A stretch of 64,000 bases of DNA from the NCBI GenBank assembly GCA_964489705.1, contig CAZAZQ010000001.1, positions 180,621 to 244,620 on the forward strand, given 5' to 3'. Numbering within the stretch: position 1 is the first letter of the stretch; each line of letters starts with the position of its first letter. Shown here piece by piece: positions 27,573 to 36,042 of this stretch. Source of the DNA: CAZAZQ01 sp964489705 (GTDB lineage: Bacteria > Zixibacteria > MSB-5A5 > GN15 > FEB-12). The notes under the pieces are model-generated. The model saw only the letters and a list, made by a program, of their open reading frames with translations, made no database searches and was not told where the DNA came from. A program made the position numbers and the translations under genes.

Positions 27573-27824
27573 ATGGCAGAAAAAAGAAAAAAGACAACCG
27601 ATACCGCCGACGACCAATTCAAGTGGCCCTTCGGAAAGAAGAACTACCTTTATTTCGGGCTGGCGCTGATTGTGATAATCATCGGGTATATCGCCCTCTG
27701 GCAAGGTTCGATTACTCTGGCGCCGATTTTGTTGGTCATCGGATATTGCGTGCTTATCCCCGTGGCTATTATCGTGCGCGGACGTTCGGAGGATGACGAT
27801 TCCAACGTCCAGCGGTTGGAATAG
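27573..27824 (+). CDS. DUF3098-like small membrane protein
   Basis: This 83-residue protein has a charged cytoplasmic N terminus, the FKWPFGKKNYLYFGLALIV signature of DUF3098-type proteins known mainly from Bacteroidota, two membrane helices (about 29-47 and 50-69) and a short acidic tail. The function of the family is unknown; members often sit near cell-division or wall genes. The ribosome site GCGAGGT precedes the ATG. It is monocistronic, with 259 bp to pckA. Confidence 0.75.
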   Translation: MAEKRKKTTDTADDQFKWPFGKKNYLYFGLALIVIIIGYIALWQGSITLAPILLVIGYCVLIPVAIIVRGRSEDDDSNVQRLE

Positions 27825-28083
27825 CCGATTTCGCCCTCTGTAATTTTTGCCCTTCCCCCTTTGGTTTTTCCAAGCAACCGAGAGGAAAACTGAAGTGCGG
27901 GAAATTCTTGGGTCACCTCCTCTCTAAAAATTATCCCCAAAAGAGCGGGTTTCTTTCACGAAACGGGATCTTCTTCCTCTGCGCCGGAGTATGAGAAGTA
28001 AGCAATGGATATTTGAGAAAAAAGTCCGATACTAAGTAAGGAAATAAGAAAAGGGCAAATCCCATACAAGGAGAGTATCAATC

Positions 28084-29694
28084 ATGGCAGTCGAACGTCT
28101 ATTCAGCAAGTATGGTCTGGAGAACCACGGTATCACCAACATCCGCAAGGCTCACTGGAACCATAACACCCCCATGCTGTACGAGGAGATCATTCGCAAC
28201 GGCGAAGGATATATAGCGCATTTGGGTCCGGTTGTGGTTCGAACGGGGCTCCATACCGGCCGGGCGGCGAAGGACAAGTTCATTGTCGAAGAACCTCAAA
28301 CCACCAAGGACATCTGGTGGGGTCCGGTCAACAAACCGTTTACCACCGAAAAATTTGAGCTTTTGTTCCGGCGGTTGCTGGCGTATTTGCAAGGGCGTGA
28401 TTTGTACATCCAGGATTGCTTCGCCGGTTATGATCCCAAGTATCGCTTGCCGATTCGGGTGATTACGGAAACGGCGTGGCATAACCTGTTTGCCCGCAAT
28501 ATGTTCATCCAAGCCAAGCCGGAACAGTTGGTCGACCATGTGCCGGAGTTTACCGTTCTGCACGTTCCCAATTTCCAAGCCATCCCCGATCTGGACGGCA
28601 CCAATTCGGAAGCGTTTATCATCTTGAACTTGGCTCGGAAACTGGTGCTTATCGGCGGGACGAGCTACGGGGGGGAAATCAAAAAATCTATCTTTACCGT
28701 GCTGAATTACCTGCTTCCGCAGGAGAATGTCCTCTCGATGCACTGCAGTGCCAACGTCGGTGAGAAAGGTGATGTGGCGCTCTTTTTCGGGTTGTCCGGC
28801 ACCGGCAAAACCACCCTCTCGGCGGATCCTCATCGGAAGCTCATCGGTGATGACGAGCACGGCTGGAGTGCCGACGGGATATTCAACTTTGAAGGCGGCT
28901 GTTACGCCAAGGTCATCCATCTCTCGAAAGAGGCGGAGCCGGAAATCTACGAGACCACCCGCAAATTCGGGACTATTCTGGAAAACGTCGGCTTTGATCC
29001 CATCACCCGTCGTCTCGACTTGGACGACGCCAGCTTGACGGAGAACACCCGGGCGGCATATCCGCTCACCCATCTCCCGAACGCTCTCCGTGAGAGTATG
29101 GCGGGGCATCCGAAAAACGTCATTATGCTGACCGCTGACGCTTTTGGCGTTTTGCCTCCCATCTCACGTTTGACCCCGGAGCAGGCGATGTACCACTTTA
29201 TTTCCGGGTACACGGCAAAAGTAGCGGGAACCGAAGCGGGCGTCAAAGAGCCGCAGGCAACCTTCTCCGCTTGTTTCGGAGCGCCGTTTATGGTCTTGCA
29301 TCCGTTCCGATATGCCGAGCTGCTGGCGAAGAAGATCGCCGAGCACAAGGTCGAGTGCTGGCTGGTCAATACCGGTTGGAGCGGCGGTCCTTACGGTATC
29401 GGCAAACGGATGAAAATCGGCTACACTCGAGCTTTGCTGAATGCCGCTCTCGACGGGAGTTTGAGCAAGGGTACTTTCGAAGTCGACCCGGTGTTCGGCG
29501 TGGAAGTGCCGACGGCGTGCAAGAATGTTCCGCAGGAGATCCTGCAGCCGCGCAATACCTGGGCGGACAAGCAAGCTTACGACGAAAAAGCCCGCGAGCT
29601 TGCCGGACTGTTCGTCGACAACTTCCGCCAATTTGAAGATCAAGCGACGCCGGAAGTCCGCGCTGCCGGACCGAGAGCGCTGGTGAATGCTTAA
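28084..29694 (+). CDS. pckA: ATP-dependent phosphoenolpyruvate carboxykinase
   Basis: This 536-residue gluconeogenic enzyme interconverts oxaloacetate + ATP with phosphoenolpyruvate + CO2 + ADP. Seen: the oxaloacetate-binding RTGLHTGRAAKDKF; YGGEIKKSIFTVLNYLLP with the metal-binding Lys; the kinase-1a P-loop GLSGTGKTTLS; and the kinase-2 metal site IGDDEHGWS. Length is typical. The ATG is preceded by AAGGAGAG. A perfect terminator follows, so it is a single-gene unit. Presence fits a heterotroph living on amino acids or organic acids, although this is only suggestive. Confidence 0.97.
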   Translation: MAVERLFSKYGLENHGITNIRKAHWNHNTPMLYEEIIRNGEGYIAHLGPVVVRTGLHTGRAAKDKFIVEEPQTTKDIWWGPVNKPFTTEKFELLFRRLLAYLQGRDLYIQDCFAGYDPKYRLPIRVITETAWHNLFARNMFIQAKPEQLVDHVPEFTVLHVPNFQAIPDLDGTNSEAFIILNLARKLVLIGGTSYGGEIKKSIFTVLNYLLPQENVLSMHCSANVGEKGDVALFFGLSGTGKTTLSADPHRKLIGDDEHGWSADGIFNFEGGCYAKVIHLSKEAEPEIYETTRKFGTILENVGFDPITRRLDLDDASLTENTRAAYPLTHLPNALRESMAGHPKNVIMLTADAFGVLPPISRLTPEQAMYHFISGYTAKVAGTEAGVKEPQATFSACFGAPFMVLHPFRYAELLAKKIAEHKVECWLVNTGWSGGPYGIGKRMKIGYTRALLNAALDGSLSKGTFEVDPVFGVEVPTACKNVPQEILQPRNTWADKQAYDEKARELAGLFVDNFRQFEDQATPEVRAAGPRALVNA

Positions 29695-29727
29695 AAGTAA
29701 GCGGTAAATATACCGAGGCTTTTGGCT

Positions 29728-29761
29728 GGGTCACGTGATAGTATCACGTGACCCTTTTTTT
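29728..29761 (+). terminator. Terminator of pckA
   Basis: The 12-bp perfect stem GGGTCACGTGAT / ATCACGTGACCC with loop AGT is followed by a run of T residues. Confidence 0.92.
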
Positions 29762-29855
29762 AAGCATAAACAGAGTTGGCTTTCCTTTTTCCTCGGAAAG
29801 ACTGCATTGACAGAAATAAAAGAGAAGAGCAGGAAATCTGCCGACGATTAGGCGA

Positions 29856-30257
29856 TTACCGGTGACCGGCGGACATTAAAACGATATTGACGATTTCAAG
29901 CAGACGCTCGCAAGAGAACGGCTTTTTGATGAACATATCACCGCCGGATTTGAACGACCGCCCCATATCGTCCCCTCGGTCTTTGCCGGTAAGAAAGATG
30001 ATGGGGGTGTTGGCAAATTCCGGATCGTTTTTCAATTGTTGGCAGATATTGTACCCGTCGACGCCGGGCATCATGATATCTAAGAGAATAACATCGGGCT
30101 TGAAATTTTTTGCCTTTTTTACCGCTTCTTGGGAGGAGTTTTCCACCAAGACTTGGTACCCGGCTTCGCTCAAGAAAGTTTGAACGATTTCGGTGATTTC
30201 CGGTTCGTCGTCAATGACGAGAATTTTTGCGTTATCGATTCTTATCTTATACGACAT
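29856..30257 (-). CDS. Single-domain response regulator (CheY-like)
   Basis: This 133-residue receiver domain has no output domain. Seen: the acidic pair in KILVIDDEPEITEIV, the phosphoacceptor Asp in PDVILLDIMMPGVDGYNIC, the switch Thr in TPIIFLTGKD and the Lys in FIKKPFS. I use ATG 30257 (MSYKIRI) because AGGA lies upstream; a TTG 21 bp earlier is possible. It sits 102 bp downstream of a second stand-alone receiver on the same strand. No histidine kinase is nearby, so partners are unlinked. Likely roles are phosphorelay or diffusible signalling. Confidence 0.9.
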   Translation of the reverse strand: MSYKIRIDNAKILVIDDEPEITEIVQTFLSEAGYQVLVENSSQEAVKKAKNFKPDVILLDIMMPGVDGYNICQQLKNDPEFANTPIIFLTGKDRGDDMGRSFKSGGDMFIKKPFSCERLLEIVNIVLMSAGHR

Positions 30258-30359
30258 GGGGGTATTCCTGCATGTCAAATCACTTATGTTAATATCCGTC
30301 CATCGCTTACGTCATTAATTGTCGGTTGAAAAGAAGACAAACTTAACTGGTAATCCTTT

Positions 30360-30758
30360 CTATTCCTCGAGAGATTGCATCGCCAACGTGACGAGATCGC
30401 GTAATTGCTTGCCGGTGAACGGCTTACATACAAACGATACACCCCCTTTGGCAAACGCTTTGCCGCCGTCTTCGCTTGCCGATTTGCCGGTAAGGAAGAT
30501 AATCGGCGTTTCTTTGGTGGCGGGATTTTGATGGATTTGCTCGGCGACTTCATAGCCGTCCAAGTCGGGCATGGTAATATCAAGAATAATCAAACTCGGT
30601 TTCACTTCGGAAGCCAGGGTAATTCCTTCCGTGCCGGTATGTGCCGTATAGACTTGGTATCCGTCTTTGCTGAGAATTGCTTTGATGGCACCGGTGACGG
30701 CTGTTTCGTCATCGATGACTAAAATAGTCCCCGTTTTAGTAGAGGTGTTTGGATTCAT
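30360..30758 (-). CDS. Single-domain response regulator (CheY-like)
   Basis: This 132-residue receiver has GTILVIDDETAVTGAI, phosphoacceptor SLIILDITMPDLDGYEVAEQ, switch TPIIFLTGKS and conserved Lys in FVCKPFTGKQL. The ATG at 30758 was chosen over a longer frame because GAGGGG lies just upstream and the extra N-terminal sequence is not receiver-like. It resembles the downstream regulator in length and architecture (about 40% by eye), suggesting an old tandem duplication. There is no output domain and no adjacent kinase. Confidence 0.9.
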   Translation of the reverse strand: MNPNTSTKTGTILVIDDETAVTGAIKAILSKDGYQVYTAHTGTEGITLASEVKPSLIILDITMPDLDGYEVAEQIHQNPATKETPIIFLTGKSASEDGGKAFAKGGVSFVCKPFTGKQLRDLVTLAMQSLEE

Positions 30759-30956
30759 GTTAATCCCCTCTTTGTTCTTTTTTTGTCCTGTCCCCGACCC
30801 ATGTGCGCGTACCTTGTTCCTTGTATTTTGTTTATCGTCCAAGGGCTGAGAAATCTTAGGGGAACAAAGCAGATATAAGAGCAGAAACCGGCGGAGAGAC
30901 ATGGAGAAGGTCGATTTTAATTGCGGGAGAGGAGGAAAAAATCTATCCTTGAAGGT

Positions 30957-31421
30957 ATGAAGAAAGAACCGGAAAACGTCAAATATATCGCCCGAAACCG
31001 GAAAGCCCGCCACGACTACGAGATTCTCTCGACTCTGGAAGCCGGGATTGAGCTCCGCGGCAGCGAGGTGAAGTCGTTACGCGAGGGGCGGGTCAATCTT
31101 TCGGATTCGTATGCCGTGGTCGAACATGGCGAGGTCATCTTGAAAAACCTGCACATCTCGCCGTATAAGATGGCGCAGGAAAACCCCGACCCGCTCCGGC
31201 CAAGGCGATTGCTTTTACATAAGCGGGAAATCCGGAAACTGTACGCTCAGACCGAACAACGAGGGCGGACGTTGGTTCCTCTTTCCCTCTATTTCAAGGG
31301 AAAAGTCGCCAAGGTCGAACTGGCGGTGGCAATAGGACGTAGAAAGTACGACAAACGTCAGGCGATTGCGAAAGCCGAGGCGGAAAGAAAAATCAAGCGA
31401 GCAACTCAAAAGGACTATTGA
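30957..31421 (+). CDS. smpB: SsrA-binding protein SmpB
   Basis: This 154-residue protein delivers tmRNA to stalled ribosomes in trans-translation. Seen: IARNRKARHDYEILSTLEAGI, LRGSEVKSLREGRVNLSDSY, ILKNLHISPYK and the basic C-terminal tail (RRKYDKRQAIAKAEAERKIKRA) that enters the mRNA channel. ATG 30957 gives the usual N terminus MKKEPENVKYIARN; an upstream TTG at 30921 is less likely. No tmRNA gene was seen in the window. It lies 12 bp before the amidase gene, so they are probably co-transcribed. Confidence 0.96.
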   Translation: MKKEPENVKYIARNRKARHDYEILSTLEAGIELRGSEVKSLREGRVNLSDSYAVVEHGEVILKNLHISPYKMAQENPDPLRPRRLLLHKREIRKLYAQTEQRGRTLVPLSLYFKGKVAKVELAVAIGRRKYDKRQAIAKAEAERKIKRATQKDY

Positions 31422-31433
31422 CGGCGCGGCACC

Positions 31434-32933
31434 ATGGAGCGGTATCCCAAAAGATTTATCATTCTTTGGCTTCTCTTTGCTTTAGTAATAGGGGGGTATA
31501 TCCCCGGACATGCCGCTTCAATGAAAGTCATCATTTCCGGGAGCGAAGAGAAGATTGAGTCTTTCCAAGAGCAAAACATTCCGTATTTCTCTTTTTCCGA
31601 GTTGGTGGAAATTTTGGGCGGCGAGCTGGATTGGGATATTGTCGGGCATCAAGTGCGGTACACGGTCGACACTTTTGTGTTCAACTTCGTCATCGGTTCG
31701 CCGTTTTTCGAAATAAACGACAGCATCTACAATCTAACCTATCCCGTAGAGTACCGCAAAGGAAAACTCTTCCTGCCGGCGATTACCTTCATCCCTTTTT
31801 TGGATCATGTACTCCCTCAGAAAGTGACCTTTTCGGTAAAGAGCAACACCCTTCGAGTCGACTCGGAGTTTTTCAACGTAACGGATATCGCGGTCTCGCC
31901 GAAAGCCAACGGATTGCTGATTGAAATTTTTCTCACCAGTGCTTTAGCGTATGACGTCTTTGTCACCGAAGGAAACTGGTTGAACGTCTCCATACGGGAT
32001 GGTCGTATCAACAGCCGACAGGTCCTTGCCCGCAAAGACAGCCGCTACATGTACAAGCTGAAGGTTCACCAGACGCCCGGCGCCGGACAGATTTCCATGC
32101 GTTTGCGGCGAGCTATCGACAAGTGGCACCACAAGCTGGCGTACGACCCGCCGCGGATACAGATCTCCATCGCCGATGTCGGCTTTACGCTGGACAGTTC
32201 GGCGGCGCACGGCATCGGACCGGACAACAAAATCGATGTCATCATCATTGACCCCGGGCATGGCGGCAGCGACTACGGCGCTATCGGGCAGCGGGGAACC
32301 CGTGAAAAGAACGTCACGCTGAGCATTGCCAAGAAGCTTGCCAAACTCATTCGCAAGGACAAACAGTTCAAAGTGATAATGACCCGCGACCGGGACAAAA
32401 CCGTATCCTTACAACAACGCGCGGCGATTGCCAATACCGCCGGGGCGGATTTGTTTATTTCCATCCATGCCAATGCTTCCGTCAGGAAACATGTCCGCGG
32501 GTGGAATGTCTTTTTCCTGGCTCCGGCAAAAAACGACTCGGCGCGGGCGGTGGCGCAGTTTGAGAACAGCTTCTTCTTGCGGGAGCAATTGGAATCCGGC
32601 GAGAATACCGATGAACGGCTGGACAATCTGGACGATCCGGTGTTGACGATTCTCAACGAGATGATTATGACCGAGTTTCAAGCCGAGTCCCATGATTTTG
32701 CGATGATGGTCGACAAGGAGTTTCGGCGCTCACTCGATATCCCCGCCCGCGGGGTTGACCAGGCAGGCTTTTTCGTGCTCAACAAAGTGTTTACTCCGTC
32801 GGTGCTGGTCGAGGTAGGGTTTATCTCCAATAAGAAAGAAGAAAAGCTGCTGAAAAGCGGCAAGTACCAAGAGAAGGTCGCCAAGGCGATATATCGGGCG
32901 ATTAAGCGGTTCAAAGCGAAGTATGAACATTGA
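31434..32933 (+). CDS. N-acetylmuramoyl-L-alanine amidase (Amidase_3) with N-terminal copper-amine-oxidase-like domain
   Basis: This 499-residue exported enzyme cleaves the MurNAc-L-Ala bond of peptidoglycan during cell separation. It has a signal peptide (residues 1-27, LWLLFALVIGGYIPGHAA); a copper-amine-oxidase-N-like domain (about 45-150; IPYFSFSELVEILGGEL, RKGKLFLPAITFIPFL); an AMIN-like linker; and the catalytic Amidase_3 domain (about 270-495) with DPGHGGSDYGAIG, the zinc Glu in REKNVTLSIAKKL, ISIHANAS and VEVGFISN. All zinc ligands appear intact. It probably forms an operon with smpB and murI. Confidence 0.93.
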   Translation: MERYPKRFIILWLLFALVIGGYIPGHAASMKVIISGSEEKIESFQEQNIPYFSFSELVEILGGELDWDIVGHQVRYTVDTFVFNFVIGSPFFEINDSIYNLTYPVEYRKGKLFLPAITFIPFLDHVLPQKVTFSVKSNTLRVDSEFFNVTDIAVSPKANGLLIEIFLTSALAYDVFVTEGNWLNVSIRDGRINSRQVLARKDSRYMYKLKVHQTPGAGQISMRLRRAIDKWHHKLAYDPPRIQISIADVGFTLDSSAAHGIGPDNKIDVIIIDPGHGGSDYGAIGQRGTREKNVTLSIAKKLAKLIRKDKQFKVIMTRDRDKTVSLQQRAAIANTAGADLFISIHANASVRKHVRGWNVFFLAPAKNDSARAVAQFENSFFLREQLESGENTDERLDNLDDPVLTILNEMIMTEFQAESHDFAMMVDKEFRRSLDIPARGVDQAGFFVLNKVFTPSVLVEVGFISNKKEEKLLKSGKYQEKVAKAIYRAIKRFKAKYEH

Positions 32934-32976
32934 AAATCTCGTAGACATGACGAGGGGAAGCGAGTATGTTCGTTAG

Positions 32977-33813
32977 ATGGGAAAAGATATGAATAAAGAA
33001 GCGCCGATCGGCATTTTTGATTCCGGGGTGGGCGGACTCACCGTGGTTCGACAGATTTTCGACATTCTCCCGCATGAGAGTATCGTCTATTTCGGCGATG
33101 TCGGCAGGTATCCTTACGGGGGACGTTCCAAGGAAATCATCACCAAGTTTACGGTGCAGGATATTACTTTCCTGCTGGAGCACAAGGTGAAGTTTATCAT
33201 TTGTGCATGCAACACGGCGTCGTCGGTAGCGCTTGATGAAGTCAAGGGAAATTACGACGTGGAAATGATAGGCGTTATCGAGCCGGGGGCGCAGGCGGCA
33301 GTCGAAAAAACCGCTACCGGCAAAATCGGCGTCATCGGAACGCACGCCACCATCGGCTCCAACGCCTATGCGCGGATTATCCAACAGATGGACCCGACGA
33401 TGAAGGTCTATTCGTTGGCGTGTCCGTTGTTCGTGCCGCTTGCCGAGGAAGGATATATCGACAAGGAAGCCACCTATTTGATTGCCCGGGATTATTTGCA
33501 GACGATGATTGATGTCGAGGTGGACACGTTGGTGTTGGGGTGTACGCACTATCCTTTGCTGAAGCATGTCATCGGCGAAGTCATGGGGGACAAGGTGACG
33601 TTGATTGACAGCGGCGAGGAGACGGCGAAAGCGGCGTACCGGCGTTTGGCGGAGACCAACTTGCTGACGACGCAGATGACCCAGCATCCCGGTCCGACGG
33701 GAGAGCACAAGTTTTTCGTCAGTGATGTCCCGGAGAAGTTTTCCCAGTTGGCGACGCGATTTTTGGGCAGGGTCGTCGACCGCATCACGAGGGTGGACAT
33801 CAGCGGGTATTGA
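32977..33813 (+). CDS. murI: Glutamate racemase
   Basis: This 278-residue cofactor-independent racemase makes D-glutamate for peptidoglycan. Seen: PIGIFDSGVGGLTV, the catalytic cysteines in IICACNTASS and VLGCTHYPLL, and GRYPYGGRS. The start is ATG 32977 or ATG 32989; the second has a GGGAAAAG ribosome site and gives MNKEAPIGIFDSG. It follows the amidase by 43 bp on the same strand, which makes a cell-wall pair. The following gene (33832) is AT-rich and looks acquired. Confidence 0.96.
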   Translation: MGKDMNKEAPIGIFDSGVGGLTVVRQIFDILPHESIVYFGDVGRYPYGGRSKEIITKFTVQDITFLLEHKVKFIICACNTASSVALDEVKGNYDVEMIGVIEPGAQAAVEKTATGKIGVIGTHATIGSNAYARIIQQMDPTMKVYSLACPLFVPLAEEGYIDKEATYLIARDYLQTMIDVEVDTLVLGCTHYPLLKHVIGEVMGDKVTLIDSGEETAKAAYRRLAETNLLTTQMTQHPGPTGEHKFFVSDVPEKFSQLATRFLGRVVDRITRVDISGY

Positions 33814-33831
33814 TGAGCCGGAGGATTGCTG

Positions 33832-34671
33832 GTGGAAGTAGGAGAGCCAACTCAACAATATAATACAATTTACGAAGATAAAGTTCTTGCTCAGGCAAAG
33901 AGTGTTATTGAACATTGCGAAAGATTGGGACTTCCAGAACAATCAAATGATACACCCCCTGTACTTGATACTACTTCTTTGTTGTATTATTTCTTTATTG
34001 CAATTTATGAATTGATCAAAGGTGCGTTTTCTTGTCTCCGCGACCGTAATGGCTTGGGTTGTATGGTGTTGTTAAGGAGTATATTAGAACATTATGTAGA
34101 CATGCGACTCATCTTTTGTCTTAATAATAAAAAGCAAAATCGAAGATTTCAGTTTTACTCATTGCTTTGTCTCTTTTGGCAAAAGGAGAACTTTACTTCT
34201 GAAAAGGCAAAAAGTGAAGCAGACAATATTGAATTTGCCTATAGGCGCTATGCGGAGAAAGAGTTTCAGAAAGAATATGAAGAATATTTGAACAAAGGGA
34301 AACGAAAATTAGGAGATAAGGTACCTTCTTTTGATAAGTGGCTTAAATCTAAGTACACAAAAAGTTGGTCGGCACTGTCTCTTCCTGATAGGATAAGAAG
34401 AATAAAAGAGTTAGAAGCTGCTGATGGTATTGAAGATTTAGGAGTTGATCCAGTTTTTTCTATGTTATCTCAATACTTGCACCCGACGCCGTGGAGTGTG
34501 TTCCCTCATCATTCGCCAGTAACTGGTGAAGTGAGACCATTATGGTGCCCGTCAACGGCGTTTCTCAGGGAACGTGAGTCACACCTGCAGGATGTGTTCT
34601 ATATGGCACTTAATCTCTTTGCTAAAGCTGTAAAGAAGTCCTATGGTCACGACTTGCTTGAGTCATATTGA
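33832..34671 (+). CDS. DUF5677-like protein, AT-rich and probably acquired
   Basis: This 279-residue soluble helical protein resembles DUF5677 proteins: LLRSILEHYVDMRLIF in the middle and the late MLSQYLHPTPWSVFPHHSP, where conserved Arg, Glu and His might form a site. Function is unknown; the family occurs in genomic islands and near defence or restriction genes. GTG 33832 was chosen because GGAGG ends 7 nt upstream; TTG 33826 would crowd it. Base composition and codon use (AAT, TTA, AGA, ATA rich) are strikingly unlike every neighbour. It starts 18 bp after murI and is followed by a cluster of palindromic repeats, which supports insertion. Confidence 0.7.
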   Translation: MEVGEPTQQYNTIYEDKVLAQAKSVIEHCERLGLPEQSNDTPPVLDTTSLLYYFFIAIYELIKGAFSCLRDRNGLGCMVLLRSILEHYVDMRLIFCLNNKKQNRRFQFYSLLCLFWQKENFTSEKAKSEADNIEFAYRRYAEKEFQKEYEEYLNKGKRKLGDKVPSFDKWLKSKYTKSWSALSLPDRIRRIKELEAADGIEDLGVDPVFSMLSQYLHPTPWSVFPHHSPVTGEVRPLWCPSTAFLRERESHLQDVFYMALNLFAKAVKKSYGHDLLESY

Positions 34672-34684
34672 AAGAAATCCAAAC

Positions 34685-34753
34685 GGTCGGGAAAGGATTC
34701 CCGCCTTGCACAAAATAGACCAACCCACCGCAAGCGGTGGCACCCTAAGGGTG
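34685..34753. repeat. Three adjacent small palindromes
   Basis: The CGGGAA/TTCCCG, CCACCGC/GCGGTGG and CACCC/GGGTG palindromes. The last two directly abut and recur together at 63704-63734. Confidence 0.75.
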
Positions 34754-34813
34754 TCTTAATTGAGTTGCCGAGAGTGTGGAGGTGACGACTGATAATGAGA
34801 TAAATAGTAGGGA

Positions 34814-34952
34814 AGGTCTCGGAAGAGACCTGCTGGCAGGAAAGCTTGAAATGGCAGGGGAGCATAAAAAGGCAGATCCGTTCCGGATTTTCCCTGCGGG
34901 TTCTTGCCGTGGGATGGTGTTCAAAGCGCCGTCAGGAATCCTTTCCTGACGG
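34814..34952. repeat. GGTCTC/GAGACC and CCGTCAGGAA/TTCCTGACGG palindromes
   Basis: Two perfect inverted repeats at 34814-34831 (7-bp stem) and 34929-34952 (10-bp stem). The first belongs to the same family as elements at 45621, 57561, 63811 and 63952. Confidence 0.75.
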
Positions 34953-34980
34953 TTGCCCAACTGATGAGGAGTGAAGTGTA

Positions 34981-35595
34981 ATGCAGCTCGTTCTCGCTAC
35001 CAACAACGAAAACAAGATTCGTGAGATTCGACATCTGCTCGATGATTTGCCGGTGACCATTCTTACCCGTGATGATTTTCTGGAATTTCCCGACGTGGAA
35101 GAGACCGGTGCTACTTTCGAAGAAAACGCCCGTCTGAAAGCCGGTGCTATTGCCTCCTTTTGTGACCTGCCAGCGCTTGCCGACGACAGCGGGCTTGAAG
35201 TCGATGCCTTGAATGGTGCTCCCGGTGTCTATTCTGCTCGGTATGCGGGTGAAAACGGCAACGCTGCGGCAAACAACCGAAAACTGCTTGAAGAGCTTGC
35301 CGGTGTTCCGCCGGAAAAGCGCACTGCCCGCTTTCGTTGTGTCATCGCTATCGACTGGGCGGATGGTTCGGTAGACATTGCCGAAGGAGTGGTCGAGGGA
35401 ATTATCACCGAAGAGCTTGCCGGAGAAGAAGGCTTCGGCTACGATCCGCTCTTTTTCTATCCTCCCAAAGGCAAACGGTTCAGCGAGATGAGCATGGAAG
35501 AGAAAAATCTGGTTTCCCATCGAGGGCGGGCGCTTCAGAAAGCACGGGATATCATTATAGACCGTCTCAACCGAAAGAAAGCCTCTTCTCCGTGA
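34981..35595 (+). CDS. rdgB: dITP/XTP pyrophosphatase (RdgB/HAM1)
   Basis: This 204-residue house-cleaning enzyme hydrolyses non-canonical purine nucleotides (dITP, XTP) to monophosphates. Seen: QLVLATNNENKIREIRHLL (nucleotide-binding start), TGATFEENARLKA, ADDSGLEVDALNGAPGVYSARYAG, GFGYDPLFFYPPKGK and VSHRGRAL. The ATG is preceded by GATGAGGAG. It may once have been joined to murI, a common pairing in bacteria, and is now separated by the AT-rich gene and repeats. A terminator lies about 140 bp downstream. Confidence 0.96.
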   Translation: MQLVLATNNENKIREIRHLLDDLPVTILTRDDFLEFPDVEETGATFEENARLKAGAIASFCDLPALADDSGLEVDALNGAPGVYSARYAGENGNAAANNRKLLEELAGVPPEKRTARFRCVIAIDWADGSVDIAEGVVEGIITEELAGEEGFGYDPLFFYPPKGKRFSEMSMEEKNLVSHRGRALQKARDIIIDRLNRKKASSP

Positions 35596-36042
35596 GCATG
35601 GAGTGAGTATTTCTTACGTACCGAACGAAAAATTGTATTATTGTCAGATTATTATTCCTCTACAGTTCTAAGGGAACAAGTATTGATTCCGAACAGTAGA
35701 ATAACTGCTCGGTTGAGTAGTTACTCTTAAGCCCTGTCCGACGGTTTCCTGCTGCATATCGAGTCGGGCAGGGTTATTTTATTGAGTTTTACGGGGTTAG
35801 CCGGATCTAACTCTGTCTTTACGGTTGCCAAAACGGCATTTTTTCATTATCTTACCCACACAGAGAAAAACATAGGGGGAAAATTCCGTTTTTCTTTCGA
35901 AGCAAAGAGAAGAAGTTGTATTTTTTTGACCGGTTACCTCTCTAAAGTATGTAGAAAGTCGACAAGGTCATCAGAAGCCTATCGGCGGGCAAACGAAGAA
36001 AAGAAAGAATTAGAATGAAGGTTTAAGTTTTAGGAGGAACTA
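35596..36042. other. 447-bp intergenic region upstream of a T9SS-sorted protein
   Basis: It holds the terminator at 35731-35781 and then about 260 bp of AT-rich leader. A 78-aa frame (35782-36018) has basic, low-quality composition and is not considered a gene. A weak promoter, TTGACC with 16 bp to TATGTA, lies near 35926-35953. TAGGAGG at 36030 is the ribosome site of the next gene. Confidence 0.5.
35731..35781 (+). terminator. Terminator-like hairpin downstream of rdgB
   Basis: The arms CCCTGTCCGAC and GTCGGGCAGGG (one G-T pair, 22-nt loop) are followed by TTATTTTATT. Confidence 0.6.

Larger units (their letters stand above)
34672..34980. other. 309-bp palindrome cluster downstream of the AT-rich gene
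   Basis: No gene is supported. In order it holds CGGGAA-AGGA-TTCCCG-type (34689-34703), CCACCGC-AA-GCGGTGG (34725-34740), CACCC-TAA-GGGTG (34741-34753), AGGTCTC-GGAA-GAGACCT (34814-34831) and CCGTCAGGAA-TCCT-TTCCTGACGG (34929-34952). The rdgB ribosome site is at the end. Confidence 0.75.

Noticed and set aside
30921..30956. Longer smpB start at TTG with AGGAGG nearby
   Set aside because: The AGGAGG is inside that extension rather than upstream of it, and family members begin at the MKKE-type ATG.
35782..36018. 78-codon frame upstream of the T9SS-sorted protein
   Set aside because: No ribosome site, biased low-quality composition and no recognisable pattern; it lies in an AT-rich leader.
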